NCBI RefSeq assembly: GCF_019457595.1
Contig: NZ_CP080419.1
Location: 682,001-746,000 of the forward strand
Source of the DNA: Shewanella psychrotolerans
Lineage (GTDB): Bacteria; Pseudomonadota; Gammaproteobacteria; Enterobacterales; Shewanellaceae
Reading direction: 5' to 3'
DNA length: 64,000 nucleotides
A model generated the notes under the pieces. It made no database searches, was not told the origin of the DNA, and saw nothing but the letters and a program-made list of their open reading frames with translations. Positions within the stretch are counted from its first letter, which is position 1. Every line of letters begins with the position of its first letter. A program made the translations under genes and the position numbers. Positions 56,042-64,000 of this stretch are shown here, piece by piece.

Positions 56042-56584
56042 CTAGCCCTGCTTCTCAACACCGAGCTGCGCTAATGTTGCTGCGATATCTTCAGCAGCCG
56101 TTTCTGGGTTGATGTCATCATCAATTTTTAAGATGGTGCCATCTTTACCTATATAGAAAGTGACGCGGCTAGCGACTCGAACCAGATTCAGTACGTCATA
56201 GGCCTTGGCTACCGCTTTAGTGGGATCGCTAAGCATGGGGAAATCGGCTTGCTGTTCTTTGGCAAACTTCTGGTTGTCTTCTAAGTCATCGACGCTCGCC
56301 ATCATATATACCGCATTGTATTGGCGAATAAGATCCCCTTTTTGCACTAATGATTTGCACTCAAGCGTGCAACCTCGGGTGTTCGCCATAGGGTACCAGG
56401 CAAGCACTAAGGTTTGTTTTCCAAGATAGTCACTGAGCTGATAAAAGTGGCCATCGGTGGCTTGCAGACGAAATTCAGGTGCCTTGTCACCGACGTTAAG
56501 GTCGGTAGCTTGAGCCAAGTTAACACTGCAGATGCTGATGATTAGGCCTGCACTAATGATGAAGCGTTTAAAAAGGGTATTCAT
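56042..56584 (-). CDS. Secreted peroxiredoxin (AhpC/TSA family, Bcp-like)
   Basis: A thiol peroxidase of 180 residues that removes peroxides. Start at the ATG at 56584 (MNTLFKRFI), with AAGGACG upstream; the longer frame lacks this. A signal peptide to about residue 27 (VNLAQA) places it in the periplasm, unlike cytosolic Bcp. The peroxidatic Cys is in NTRGCTLECKSL, with a nearby second Cys that may resolve it. It is 58 bases after the S41-like gene, same strand. Confidence 0.85.
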   Translation of the reverse strand: MNTLFKRFIISAGLIISICSVNLAQATDLNVGDKAPEFRLQATDGHFYQLSDYLGKQTLVLAWYPMANTRGCTLECKSLVQKGDLIRQYNAVYMMASVDDLEDNQKFAKEQQADFPMLSDPTKAVAKAYDVLNLVRVASRVTFYIGKDGTILKIDDDINPETAAEDIAATLAQLGVEKQG

Positions 56585-56642
56585 GTTGGACGTCCTTTTG
56601 TCGGTATTTTGCCAGATGCGGTATTGCACCTGAGGATTATTG

Positions 56643-58097
56643 TTAGTGACTACTGGTTTGGTTGTGCGCGTTAACTAAGGCAAGGATCCCTTGCCAATAG
56701 AGTATCTCATCGATGGGAAGCTCAATATCTGGTTTGGTGGGGACTCCCGACAAACGTTGTCCTACCATGTCAAAGATGATACTGCTGGTGATAGCCACTG
56801 TGATGCCACTGCTGGGTAACTTAAAATGATGATGCTTGCCGAAATCCCCCCGAGTGGGTTCGCCAATTAAGACAGTCTTGGGCCACTGTTTTGCAAAATG
56901 TGCTATCCATTGGCATTGCTGACGACAGCCTGGCCCGATTAACAGTATCAATTTTCCTGGTTTGGGTTGAGGCAATAGATGCAGCGGAAGCGCTTGTTGT
57001 TGCCATTTTCGAACATGCCATTGGCTAAAACCGTCATCGAACTGAGTCTCTATCTGCTGCTCTGTCAGATCAACTTCATACTGATCTTGTCTCGATAATG
57101 AATCGTAGGGGACAAAGTTCATTGGCGTCAGGTAGTCGCCTCGTACGTTTGCTGCGCGTCTATAACGAGCGATGGCGTAAGTGTTCGATAGATTCACTCC
57201 ACTGAGCGGCGCCGCCACTGCTGGGCTGTAATAGCTAGCTAGCCAAGCGAGTAACTGTTCGCCATTGCCATAAGCATGACGTAAATCCAATATAGTAATA
57301 GGTGAAAATAGGGAGCGTTTTAGAGACTGTTCGAGTGAGTTGCCGAGCGTAAATTGGCTGAGATCATTAAAGCTAAAGAAACCCTCTGGCGTATTGTTGA
57401 AGTTTGTGGTGGTCTTCGAAGGTTGCAGCGCTCTAGGTATATTCCGTTCGACGGCCAAGCTGAGTTGGCGGATATGTTGTTGCTGATCACTGAGTGTTAA
57501 ACGAACCGTTTCGCTACTCGAGATACCTATCTCCTGTCGCAGTATCGATAACATCCGCAGTATCTTTGCTTGCTCGGTGGCTACGGATTGTATCGATGGT
57601 GGTAGAAATTGTTGGCTGGCAGCTACCCAGCGCTTTAATGGCAGGCCATCTATATGTGTGATAAAGGGAAAATCTGCATCTAGAGGCTCATCGTTACGAT
57701 TTAAGGCTAACCAGCCACCATCCATCTGGCGCAGTGTGATGGGAAGGTATTGTTTGGCTCGAATGTTTGACACTCGACTGGAAATGTCATCGAGTGGTGC
57801 GAGCACTTTAAGGAGTTGGATGGCAAATTCACCGCGATTGATGGTTGTTCTCGGTGAATTAGCGACTTGCATCGCCCTTTTTTTAAACTGCTCAAAATGC
57901 TGCGGGGCGATAGCGGCCAAAGACGAGTGAGTGGCAATTTTCTGCTCAAGCAGCACGAGATCGGTGTGGATCTCTTGTTGACTGAGTAGCGCCTTTGGAG
58001 GCTCGCTCCGCAGCGCGATAAAAGTGAGTTGAATACAGCTGATGAGCATGATCAGTCCGAACCCATTGATAATGGTTTGATGTCCGAATTTCATCAT
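56643..58097 (-). CDS. S41-family peptidase-like protein, probably inactive
   Basis: A 484-residue protein with an N-terminal signal anchor (about 10-30). The tail-specific protease (S41) pattern is visible late: LDLRHAYGNGEQLLAWL, then LIGEPTRGDFGKHHHF and PTKPDIELP. The segment that normally carries the nucleophilic Ser (SAxE) reads GCRQQCQWIAHFAK, with no Ser, so proteolysis is doubtful. It lies between pldA and the peroxiredoxin gene on the same strand. Confidence 0.65.
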   Translation of the reverse strand: MMKFGHQTIINGFGLIMLISCIQLTFIALRSEPPKALLSQQEIHTDLVLLEQKIATHSSLAAIAPQHFEQFKKRAMQVANSPRTTINRGEFAIQLLKVLAPLDDISSRVSNIRAKQYLPITLRQMDGGWLALNRNDEPLDADFPFITHIDGLPLKRWVAASQQFLPPSIQSVATEQAKILRMLSILRQEIGISSSETVRLTLSDQQQHIRQLSLAVERNIPRALQPSKTTTNFNNTPEGFFSFNDLSQFTLGNSLEQSLKRSLFSPITILDLRHAYGNGEQLLAWLASYYSPAVAAPLSGVNLSNTYAIARYRRAANVRGDYLTPMNFVPYDSLSRQDQYEVDLTEQQIETQFDDGFSQWHVRKWQQQALPLHLLPQPKPGKLILLIGPGCRQQCQWIAHFAKQWPKTVLIGEPTRGDFGKHHHFKLPSSGITVAITSSIIFDMVGQRLSGVPTKPDIELPIDEILYWQGILALVNAHNQTSSH

Positions 58098-58118
58098 GCT
58101 CCTTAGTCTATTTGGGGG

Positions 58119-59072
58119 CTATAATATGTCGTTTATCGACACGCCGATACCGAGACGATTGGTATGGGCATTATAGTCGATTAAACTCTCGCCGTAGCCA
58201 TTAAAGTACTGAGCGTAAACCCTAAGCGTGCCAACGATAGGGTAGCTCCAAGTCGCTTCTATCGCACCATAATTAGGCTTTTCGAGGTTGTTTCTAAGCA
58301 TCAGGCTAAATCTATGCTCATCAAGCCCGTAAACAGCGTGAATTTCGAAATTACCCATGTAATCTAAGATGTCAGGGTTATCATCTCCTTTAGGTGAGGT
58401 GGGAAACTCCTTTTCATCTTCGGGGATGCGCCACCATACCTTTACTCCCAATGCTAATGGACCGTCATCAAACACCATAGTGCCATAAATGCGGTTCCAA
58501 CTGCGGGAGAGATTACCCGATTGCCCATTCGATTGATGCACTGCACCCACGCCCCAAATCGAATTGGTCAATGAGCCAATTTTCCAATCGTTGTTGAACA
58601 TCATAAATATTTCGGGTTCATGGTTGGTTTCACGAAAAGGGGATGACACCTCTTTATTGTAAACTTGCCAATAGGATTGGTTGGTATAGGCGAAAAACAG
58701 ATGGCCATTGTCACCAAAGACGTTATACATCAAGGGAAACTTGAAGCTAATCTGGAACTTGGCTTCAGCTTTATCGACCTCTGCTGAGTTTCTTTCTATC
58801 TCCTCTTTAAAGGGAGCTTCATTGGGGGTGTTGTTATAGGTCATTGGCAAGATGTAGTTAACCTTGTGAGGAGTGATCACAAAAGGCAGCTCAGCCGTTG
58901 CCAATTCATCTTTTATCCTCTCATTGAGTAATGAATCATTACTCTCTTTTGGTGATGCTTCCGCTGGTTTCTCTGTGCAATAGGTTTGCGAGGAAAAGGT
59001 CAGTAGGCCAAATAGAGGCAAGCATAAGCAATAATGAGCAACTTTCATTTTAGGGGTCCTTGTTTGCACCAT
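58119..59072 (-). CDS. pldA: Outer membrane phospholipase A1 (OMPLA)
   Basis: A 317-residue outer-membrane beta-barrel enzyme that hydrolyses phospholipids appearing in the outer leaflet. The catalytic triad is visible as His179, Ser181 (VHQSNGQS) and Asn193 (SRSWNRIYG), with the same 2 and 12 residue spacing as in E. coli (142, 144, 156). The leader extends to about residue 32; the native start may be MKVAHYCLCL (codon 9). It keeps the outer membrane asymmetric, fitting nearby envelope genes. Confidence 0.92.
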   Translation of the reverse strand: MVQTRTPKMKVAHYCLCLPLFGLLTFSSQTYCTEKPAEASPKESNDSLLNERIKDELATAELPFVITPHKVNYILPMTYNNTPNEAPFKEEIERNSAEVDKAEAKFQISFKFPLMYNVFGDNGHLFFAYTNQSYWQVYNKEVSSPFRETNHEPEIFMMFNNDWKIGSLTNSIWGVGAVHQSNGQSGNLSRSWNRIYGTMVFDDGPLALGVKVWWRIPEDEKEFPTSPKGDDNPDILDYMGNFEIHAVYGLDEHRFSLMLRNNLEKPNYGAIEATWSYPIVGTLRVYAQYFNGYGESLIDYNAHTNRLGIGVSINDIL

Positions 59073-59310
59073 TTAGCACAGATCATATGATGTGGTATTG
59101 CGTAAAAATGAACAGCAGTTTTAACATCTGAAGCACAATTCTGCACCTTTTTATATTCTTCAGTTTATCTCACTTCTATACCATTGATCTATTTTACAAA
59201 AGTAACTCTTATCATCTCTGTCTCTATTTTTAATAACTAAAAGGAATAAATGTTAACTATTAGCTCTTTTTTAGGGAATAAGAATGGCGGTATATTAGTC
59301 TGACTACACA

Positions 59311-60147
59311 GTGAGAGATGCGAACATGGAACTATTTACTTTACCCAGGCAGCAGGCACTCGGCAAGGTCTGGCTCGTTGGGGCTGGGCCTGGAGACGTT
59401 GAGCTATTAACGCTTAAGGCTTATCGCATCTTAAAAAAAGCAGATGTCGTATTATATGATGCCTTGGTGAGTGATGAGATCATGGCATTGGTGCCTGCAG
59501 ATGCTGAAAAGATTGCCGTAGGCAAACGCGCAGGTAAACACAGTGCAGCGCAGGATGAGATCAATCAACTCTTAGTCACTAAAGCCTATACTCGTCAAAA
59601 CGTGGTGCGGCTCAAAGGTGGCGATCCGTTTATTTTTGGTCGTGGCGGAGAAGAGTTAGAAACCTTGGTTGAGGCGGGTGTGGCGTTTGAAGTGGTTCCA
59701 GGCATTACTGCTGCGAGCGGTACCTCTGCTTATGCTGGTATTCCCCTGACCCATAGAGAGCATGCTCAAGGGGTCACTTTTATTACCGGTCATTGCAAAC
59801 TTGAGAGTCGTCCAACCGACTGGAGCAGCTATGCCAATAGCCAAAATACGCTCGTTATCTACATGGGTATTTTAAATGCAGGCACCATACAGCAAGGCTT
59901 GATCAACGCTGGCCGCGCTGCCTCTACGCCAGTGGCGATTGTGTCTAAAGCGACTACCGCAAATCAGCGTAGCGTTATTGGTACCTTAGGTGAGCTTGAA
60001 CAATTAGCTGCATCACCAGAACTTAAGATGCCAGCGCTGATGATTATTGGTGAAGTTGTCGGTTTAGCGACTAGCTTAAACTGGTTTAATCCTGATGAAG
60101 CTAATCTTTCTGTTGAAGAAACTCTAGCTGTCACTAATCAAGTTTAA
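59311..60147 (+). CDS. cobA: Uroporphyrinogen-III C-methyltransferase
   Basis: This SAM-dependent enzyme methylates uroporphyrinogen III twice to precorrin-2, on the way to siroheme. The 278-residue stand-alone form lacks the CysG dehydrogenase part. Motifs: VWLVGAGPGDVELLTLKAYR (about 20-39), VVRLKGGDPFIFGRGGEE, PGITAASGTSAYAGIPLTHR. The start is 59311 or the ATG at 59326 (MELFTLP). It provides cofactor for CysI. Its 3' end overlaps the convergent TIGR03899 gene by 14 bases. Confidence 0.95.
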   Translation: MRDANMELFTLPRQQALGKVWLVGAGPGDVELLTLKAYRILKKADVVLYDALVSDEIMALVPADAEKIAVGKRAGKHSAAQDEINQLLVTKAYTRQNVVRLKGGDPFIFGRGGEELETLVEAGVAFEVVPGITAASGTSAYAGIPLTHREHAQGVTFITGHCKLESRPTDWSSYANSQNTLVIYMGILNAGTIQQGLINAGRAASTPVAIVSKATTANQRSVIGTLGELEQLAASPELKMPALMIIGEVVGLATSLNWFNPDEANLSVEETLAVTNQV

Positions 60148-60958
60148 AATCTTTAGTGAATAGGGCGCCTAGCGCCTTCGCATACTCTTCATCTGGTTTG
60201 GGGTGAACTAGCTGAGCTAATTCATCCCCGGTAGAGGTTAATCGATAGTAGCTTAAGATCAGATGCCCATGCTTAGGGGTGAGTGTCTTTTTAATGCCTG
60301 CTAGGGTAAAGCTGATAGGATTCTTTGAGGTTAGCTCACCAGTTTCGAACTCACTTCTGTGTAACAATCCTGCATCCATCAGGGTGAGGATTGAAGAGTA
60401 GGGTAATCCAAACAGTGAAAAGGCGATATTCACGTTTTCCGATTTTCTAAACAGTTGCCCAATGCCTCCTGTGTGACGATAGCCATTGATAAGCTTGAGC
60501 TTTGAATCACCATTAATGGTGGCTGCCATGGTTAACACTTTCTCGAACATCTGTGCTTCTTTATGGGTCAGCTGTTTGAGTGCTGCCAAACTTCTTAAGC
60601 TGAAATTCCCTGGGCTGCTGACTTCGTTGGCTAAGATTCGTCCCCATAACTCTTGCATGTTGCGGTTGTGGATCTGTTCTGCCAATTTAAAGAACTGGTG
60701 TACCCAGTCAGGATCTAAGTCCGCACCAGTGACCTCTGATGAGCTGTGAGATATTGCGATAGCGTAGATGGTCTCAATATTACTCTGGTACTGGCTCGCC
60801 TGTTTGAGCGCTCGATGTTCGGCGCGCTCAATGATAGATGCATTCGATGGCCGATAGCCCTCCTCGCTACCTAAACCTAATTGTCGTCCTAGCAGCAAGG
60901 TTTTTTTGCGTGCAGACACATCAAGTTGATTGTTAGATACCTTTACGACTTCAGCCAT
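60134..60958 (-). CDS. TIGR03899 family protein
   Basis: A 274-residue cytosolic protein that I recognise as TIGR03899 from ELWGRILANEVSSPGNFSLR and the general layout; the family is found mainly in Vibrio and Shewanella relatives. The region also resembles DUF2806-type proteins. Function unknown; no membrane segment. The 3' end overlaps cobA on the opposite strand. Confidence 0.75.
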   Translation of the reverse strand: MAEVVKVSNNQLDVSARKKTLLLGRQLGLGSEEGYRPSNASIIERAEHRALKQASQYQSNIETIYAIAISHSSSEVTGADLDPDWVHQFFKLAEQIHNRNMQELWGRILANEVSSPGNFSLRSLAALKQLTHKEAQMFEKVLTMAATINGDSKLKLINGYRHTGGIGQLFRKSENVNIAFSLFGLPYSSILTLMDAGLLHRSEFETGELTSKNPISFTLAGIKKTLTPKHGHLILSYYRLTSTGDELAQLVHPKPDEEYAKALGALFTKDFKLD

Positions 60959-61038
60959 GTTTACGTTGCTCTATGTAATAGGTGCATTAAAGCAGTTTAT
61001 CGTAAAAGTTTTATAGCCCCTAGTGTCTGTTTAGGCAA

Positions 61039-62208
61039 TTAAGAGTTAGCGCCAATAGGCCAGTTAACTTGTTTCTTCGCACTTGGGTGGCGTGGAATAT
61101 TGAATGCCAACATCAAGGAGCATAGCGCAAATCCAGCACCGATAAAGAACACTATTTTATGAGAGTAAAGCCAGAAAAGTCCCAATAACGCAGGGATAAC
61201 GACTGCCGCGATATGGTTAATGGTAAAACTCACTGACATGGTCGCGGCGATATCTTTTGGATCGGCAATTTTTTGGAAGTAGGTTTTTATCGCAATGGCC
61301 ATAGCAAACAACAGATGATCAATAACGTACAGTGCGGCAGCAAATTCACTTTGTTCGACAAAGGCATAACTGGTAAAAATGATGATTAAGCCAATATATT
61401 CCAAGGTCAGGGCATTACGCTCGCCAATGCGGCCAATAAACCGACCAATTGCAGGTGCAAACAATAGGTTAACCACGTAGTTAATCAGAAACAGTGCGGT
61501 GATCTGGCTAACGCTGTAACCGAACTTTTCAACCATCATAAAGCCGGCGAAAACCATGAATATCTGACGTCTTGCGCCTGAGAAAAAGGTCAGCAAATAG
61601 TAGAGCCAATAGCGTTTGCGTAAGATCACTTTCTTATGTTGGAGCTCCCCCTGAGGAAACTGTGGGAAATAACCCGCTAAGATAATGACCATCACTAAGC
61701 CGAGTGCACCAATGATGGCATACATCCACTGATAATCGAGTTGCAGCCACGTCATGATAATCCAAATGCTAGCGTATCCCGTTAGCGCTGCAGCCGAGCG
61801 CCAAGCCAACGCTTTACCTAAAAATCCTGCCGTTTCTTGTTTGTCGATCCATTGCAATGTCAGTGACTGATTTATTGTTTCAAAGTAATGAAAGCCTACC
61901 GACATCAAGATCGTCGTGAGATAGAGGCCAATCACTTGCGGGAAAAACCCAGTGATGGCGACACCTATGGTTAATAGCGCCAAAGATAACAGTGCAAATG
62001 TCTGCTCTTTTAACAGCAGTAAAATGAAGATGGCGGTGAATGCCAGAAACCCGGGGACTTCTCTGAGGCTTTGTAACATGCCGATTTCAGCACCAGTAAA
62101 GTTGGCCCGTTCGATAACAAAGTTATTCAGTAATACTTGCCAAACAGAAAACACCAGAGACATAACAAATGTCATTAATAACAATAGTTTTTGCGGACTT
62201 TTCTGCAT
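61039..62208 (-). CDS. Major facilitator superfamily transporter
   Basis: A 389-residue inner-membrane protein with about 12 hydrophobic helices in two halves of six, joined by a basic loop near 185-205 (GELQHKKVILRKRYW). Loops such as GRFIGRIGERNA match the MFS motif. The substrate cannot be told; no drug-pump signature motif C is obvious. It is divergent from the porin gene across a 231-base region with a Fur-box-like site. Confidence 0.82.
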   Translation of the reverse strand: MQKSPQKLLLLMTFVMSLVFSVWQVLLNNFVIERANFTGAEIGMLQSLREVPGFLAFTAIFILLLLKEQTFALLSLALLTIGVAITGFFPQVIGLYLTTILMSVGFHYFETINQSLTLQWIDKQETAGFLGKALAWRSAAALTGYASIWIIMTWLQLDYQWMYAIIGALGLVMVIILAGYFPQFPQGELQHKKVILRKRYWLYYLLTFFSGARRQIFMVFAGFMMVEKFGYSVSQITALFLINYVVNLLFAPAIGRFIGRIGERNALTLEYIGLIIIFTSYAFVEQSEFAAALYVIDHLLFAMAIAIKTYFQKIADPKDIAATMSVSFTINHIAAVVIPALLGLFWLYSHKIVFFIGAGFALCSLMLAFNIPRHPSAKKQVNWPIGANS

Positions 62209-62366
62209 GAGTTGTTGCTTAATTATTGGGAGAAAAAACAGACAGCTAGTCTACCTCATGTTTATTTAGTCACCAAGATGGATTCAATCTTTGCCAACCT
62301 CTTCTGCTTGATATTTTCATGTGATCGTTATTTTGCAAAAATGTTATTAACAAATGTAAATTATAA

Positions 62367-62381
62367 TGAGAATGATTTGCA
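62367..62381. promoter_or_regulatory. Fur-box-like site upstream of the porin gene
   Basis: TGAGAATGATTTGCA matches the 7-1-7 Fur consensus TGATAAT-N-ATTATCA at 11 of 14 positions, in the AT-rich region 59 bases before the porin ATG. It suggests iron repression of the porin and the lipoprotein gene behind it. Confidence 0.55.
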
Positions 62382-62439
62382 TTTAATGTATGTTGCTCGC
62401 ATTTAGGGGGGGAAGCTGTTTGTTCAGCGTGGAGATAAT

Positions 62440-63819
62440 ATGAAGTGGGATCTAAATGCAGTGGTACTCGGGATGAGTGTTTTCTTATCGACTAACGCGT
62501 TGGCTGCGGTCGATCCTGAAGTATTGCAACAGGCAATAGAGCGTCAAGAGAATGAACTTAAGTTATTGAAGCAGCAATTGGCGACAATGGCTCAACAGCA
62601 GCAGGAGCAAGTATCAAAACAGCAAGAAGTGGTAAAAACCCTGGTGCAGTCGGAAGCGGCTAAGAGCCCTTGGAGTCGATTTAAGTTCGAATCATATGGC
62701 AGTGTTAATTACACCAGTGATGAATACTATGACAATGTTCAAGATACTCGACCAGAGCGTCGTGGCCGTTTCGATCTCGAGCGTATTGTGACCGAGTTTG
62801 GTTATCAGTTTACTGATGAATGGGACATGGAGGTCGAAATTGAATATGAACATGGCGGCACGGGGAGCGCGCTAGAATACGATGGTTTCGATGAGTTTGG
62901 TGAGTTTGAGTCAGAGGTCGAAGCGGGCGGTGAAGTGATGATTGAAAAGGCCCAACTTCGCTATCGTCCCAATCAACATTTTGGGATTAAGTTCGGTAAC
63001 ATTCATCTGCCTATCGGCTTGTCTAGCATATTACATAAACCTAATCAGTACCTGACCGTACTGCGTCATCGTAGTGAAGCGGCTATGTTGCCCGCAGTAT
63101 GGAATGAAACTGGGGTGGGAATTTTTGGTGAATATGCCGACTTTCACTATCAGGCTCAAGTGATTAGTGGTTTGAATTCTGAATATTTTCGTACCTACGA
63201 TTGGATAGCGTCAGGGCATCAAAAGCGTTTCGAAAGCGTCAATGCCGACGACTTAGCTTATGCTTTGCGCCTCGATTATGGCAGCTTTAAAAAAGGTACA
63301 GCCGTTGGTGTGGCGTACTATTACGGTAACACGAGCGGTAATCGCCATAAGAGTAACAAGGTAAGTGGCGATGGTAGTGTCAGCATTCTTGCCGTGTCAG
63401 GAGCCTATGTTGAAGGGCCATGGATCGTACGTGGTCAATATCTGTATGGCACCTTGAGTGATGCCGATGCGATCACTCAAGCGAATAAATCGACCCCAGG
63501 CTTAAAGCCGGGTAACTTTGCCCAGCTGGGCAGCGAGTCTGAAGCCTTCTTTATCGAAGCGGGTATCGATTTACATCACTTCTTTGACCTTCCATTAACG
63601 GTATTTGCCAACCTCGATTATGCCAATCCGCTTGCCGACGTGGACAGTGGCAGTGCTACCAAACGTTACGAAAACACCTGGACCAGCCTCGGGGTTAACT
63701 ATTCTCCAATTCCTGAAATCGTCATTAAGGCTGAAGCTGGGCGTCAGCAAGTTGCCGTCGCAGCCATTCCTGATACCAACTTTTTCGCTTTAGGTGTTGG
63801 ATATCAATTCTCACTATAA
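62440..63819 (+). CDS. Outer membrane porin-like protein with N-terminal coiled coil
   Basis: A 459-residue protein: signal peptide (to about residue 23), a Gln/Glu-rich coiled coil (about 25-70) as in trimeric porins of the OprO/OprP type, then a beta-barrel of alternating strands (about 80-459) ending in the outer-membrane signature GVGYQFSL with a terminal Leu rather than Phe. Fits the phosphate-selective porin O/P superfamily, but a Fur-like site suggests an iron-linked substrate. It is followed after 42 bases by a lipoprotein gene. Confidence 0.8.
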   Translation: MKWDLNAVVLGMSVFLSTNALAAVDPEVLQQAIERQENELKLLKQQLATMAQQQQEQVSKQQEVVKTLVQSEAAKSPWSRFKFESYGSVNYTSDEYYDNVQDTRPERRGRFDLERIVTEFGYQFTDEWDMEVEIEYEHGGTGSALEYDGFDEFGEFESEVEAGGEVMIEKAQLRYRPNQHFGIKFGNIHLPIGLSSILHKPNQYLTVLRHRSEAAMLPAVWNETGVGIFGEYADFHYQAQVISGLNSEYFRTYDWIASGHQKRFESVNADDLAYALRLDYGSFKKGTAVGVAYYYGNTSGNRHKSNKVSGDGSVSILAVSGAYVEGPWIVRGQYLYGTLSDADAITQANKSTPGLKPGNFAQLGSESEAFFIEAGIDLHHFFDLPLTVFANLDYANPLADVDSGSATKRYENTWTSLGVNYSPIPEIVIKAEAGRQQVAVAAIPDTNFFALGVGYQFSL

Positions 63820-63861
63820 GTGGCGCTGACCGTCATTTCGAATAAATAAATGGAGTTATCA

Positions 63862-64000
63862 ATGAAACAACTTAAATACAGTGCGATCGCCTTAGCCCTT
63901 ATCTCTTCTTTAGCTGCTTGTGGTGGCTCTGGTAGCGACGATACCCCCGTCGTGGAGCCAGAAACGGGCTTTAGTTTTTCGGCTGACGAGATGATAGTCA
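63862..64000 (+). CDS. Lipoprotein, 5' part only (continues past the window)
   Basis: A frame opens at the ATG at 63862, with TGGAG six bases upstream, and has no stop before the window ends. The 46 visible residues show a leader (MKQLKYSAIALALISSLAAC) with the lipobox LAAC and then an acidic GGSGSDDTP linker. It probably forms an operon with the porin. The mature domain is out of view, so no function is offered. Confidence 0.75.
   Translation, partial: MKQLKYSAIALALISSLAACGGSGSDDTPVVEPETGFSFSADEMIV

Noticed and set aside
1..64000. Prophage, CRISPR, toxin-antitoxin or integron structures
   Set aside because: No phage structural genes, integrase, regularly spaced repeats or attC-like sites were seen; the only transposase is the IS3 element.

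Overview
The window looks like chromosomal DNA of a marine gammaproteobacterium, most probably Shewanella. This rests on the gene content: GlnE, HldE, LpxL/M, PntAB, CysJIH, CobA and OMPLA of typical gammaproteobacterial form, plus small families common in Shewanella and Vibrio (DUF3010, TIGR03899, YjfI/YjfK/DUF350). I found no rRNA, tRNA or CRISPR array.

Layout. (1) 1-7.5 kb: the 3' end of an unknown gene, then a leftward eight-gene block: lipoprotein, double-DUF350 membrane protein, membrane-anchored spermidine-synthase-like protein, YjfI, a PspA/IM30 homologue, YjfK, a ribbon-helix-helix-like protein and a voltage-gated-type ion channel. Three copies of the palindrome GACATAWTATGTC lie in its control regions. 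(2) 7.7-10.6 kb: glnE. (3) 10.7-45.2 kb: an accessory block bounded by two copies, in opposite orientation, of a 260-300 bp MITE-like repeat. It holds an OmpA-domain protein, a leucine-rich-repeat-like protein, a small lipoprotein, an IS3-family insertion sequence with matching inverted ends, low-GC hypothetical genes, a 1391-residue surface lipoprotein, a non-canonical Tad (type IVc) pilus locus of 14 genes with its own LuxR-type regulator, a pair of M16 peptidase-like genes and the nitric oxide reductase locus norB-norR. The block also contains lpxL/M, hldE and a coupled HELGH metalloprotein gene. (4) 45.3-53.3 kb: pntAB, then cysJIH divergently transcribed. (5) 53.8-64 kb: a DUF3352-like anchored protein, DUF3010, a secreted peroxiredoxin, a degenerate S41 peptidase, pldA, cobA, TIGR03899, an MFS transporter, and a porin gene with a Fur-box-like site followed by the start of a lipoprotein gene.

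How the genes work together. norB/norR form an NO detoxification unit: three GT-N7-AC NorR-type sites and a -24/-12 sigma-54 promoter can be read directly upstream of norB. cysJIH reduce PAPS to sulfide, and cobA makes the siroheme precursor that CysI needs. hldE and the LpxL/M acyltransferase both serve LPS synthesis. The Tad locus has five products sharing an N-terminal RGQ/KGQ prepilin-like motif, a TadA fused to an FHA domain, and no TadZ, TadV peptidase or RcpB in the window. The Psp/YjfI/DUF350/aminopropyltransferase/ion channel block with its own candidate operator is the best candidate for a poorly described system.
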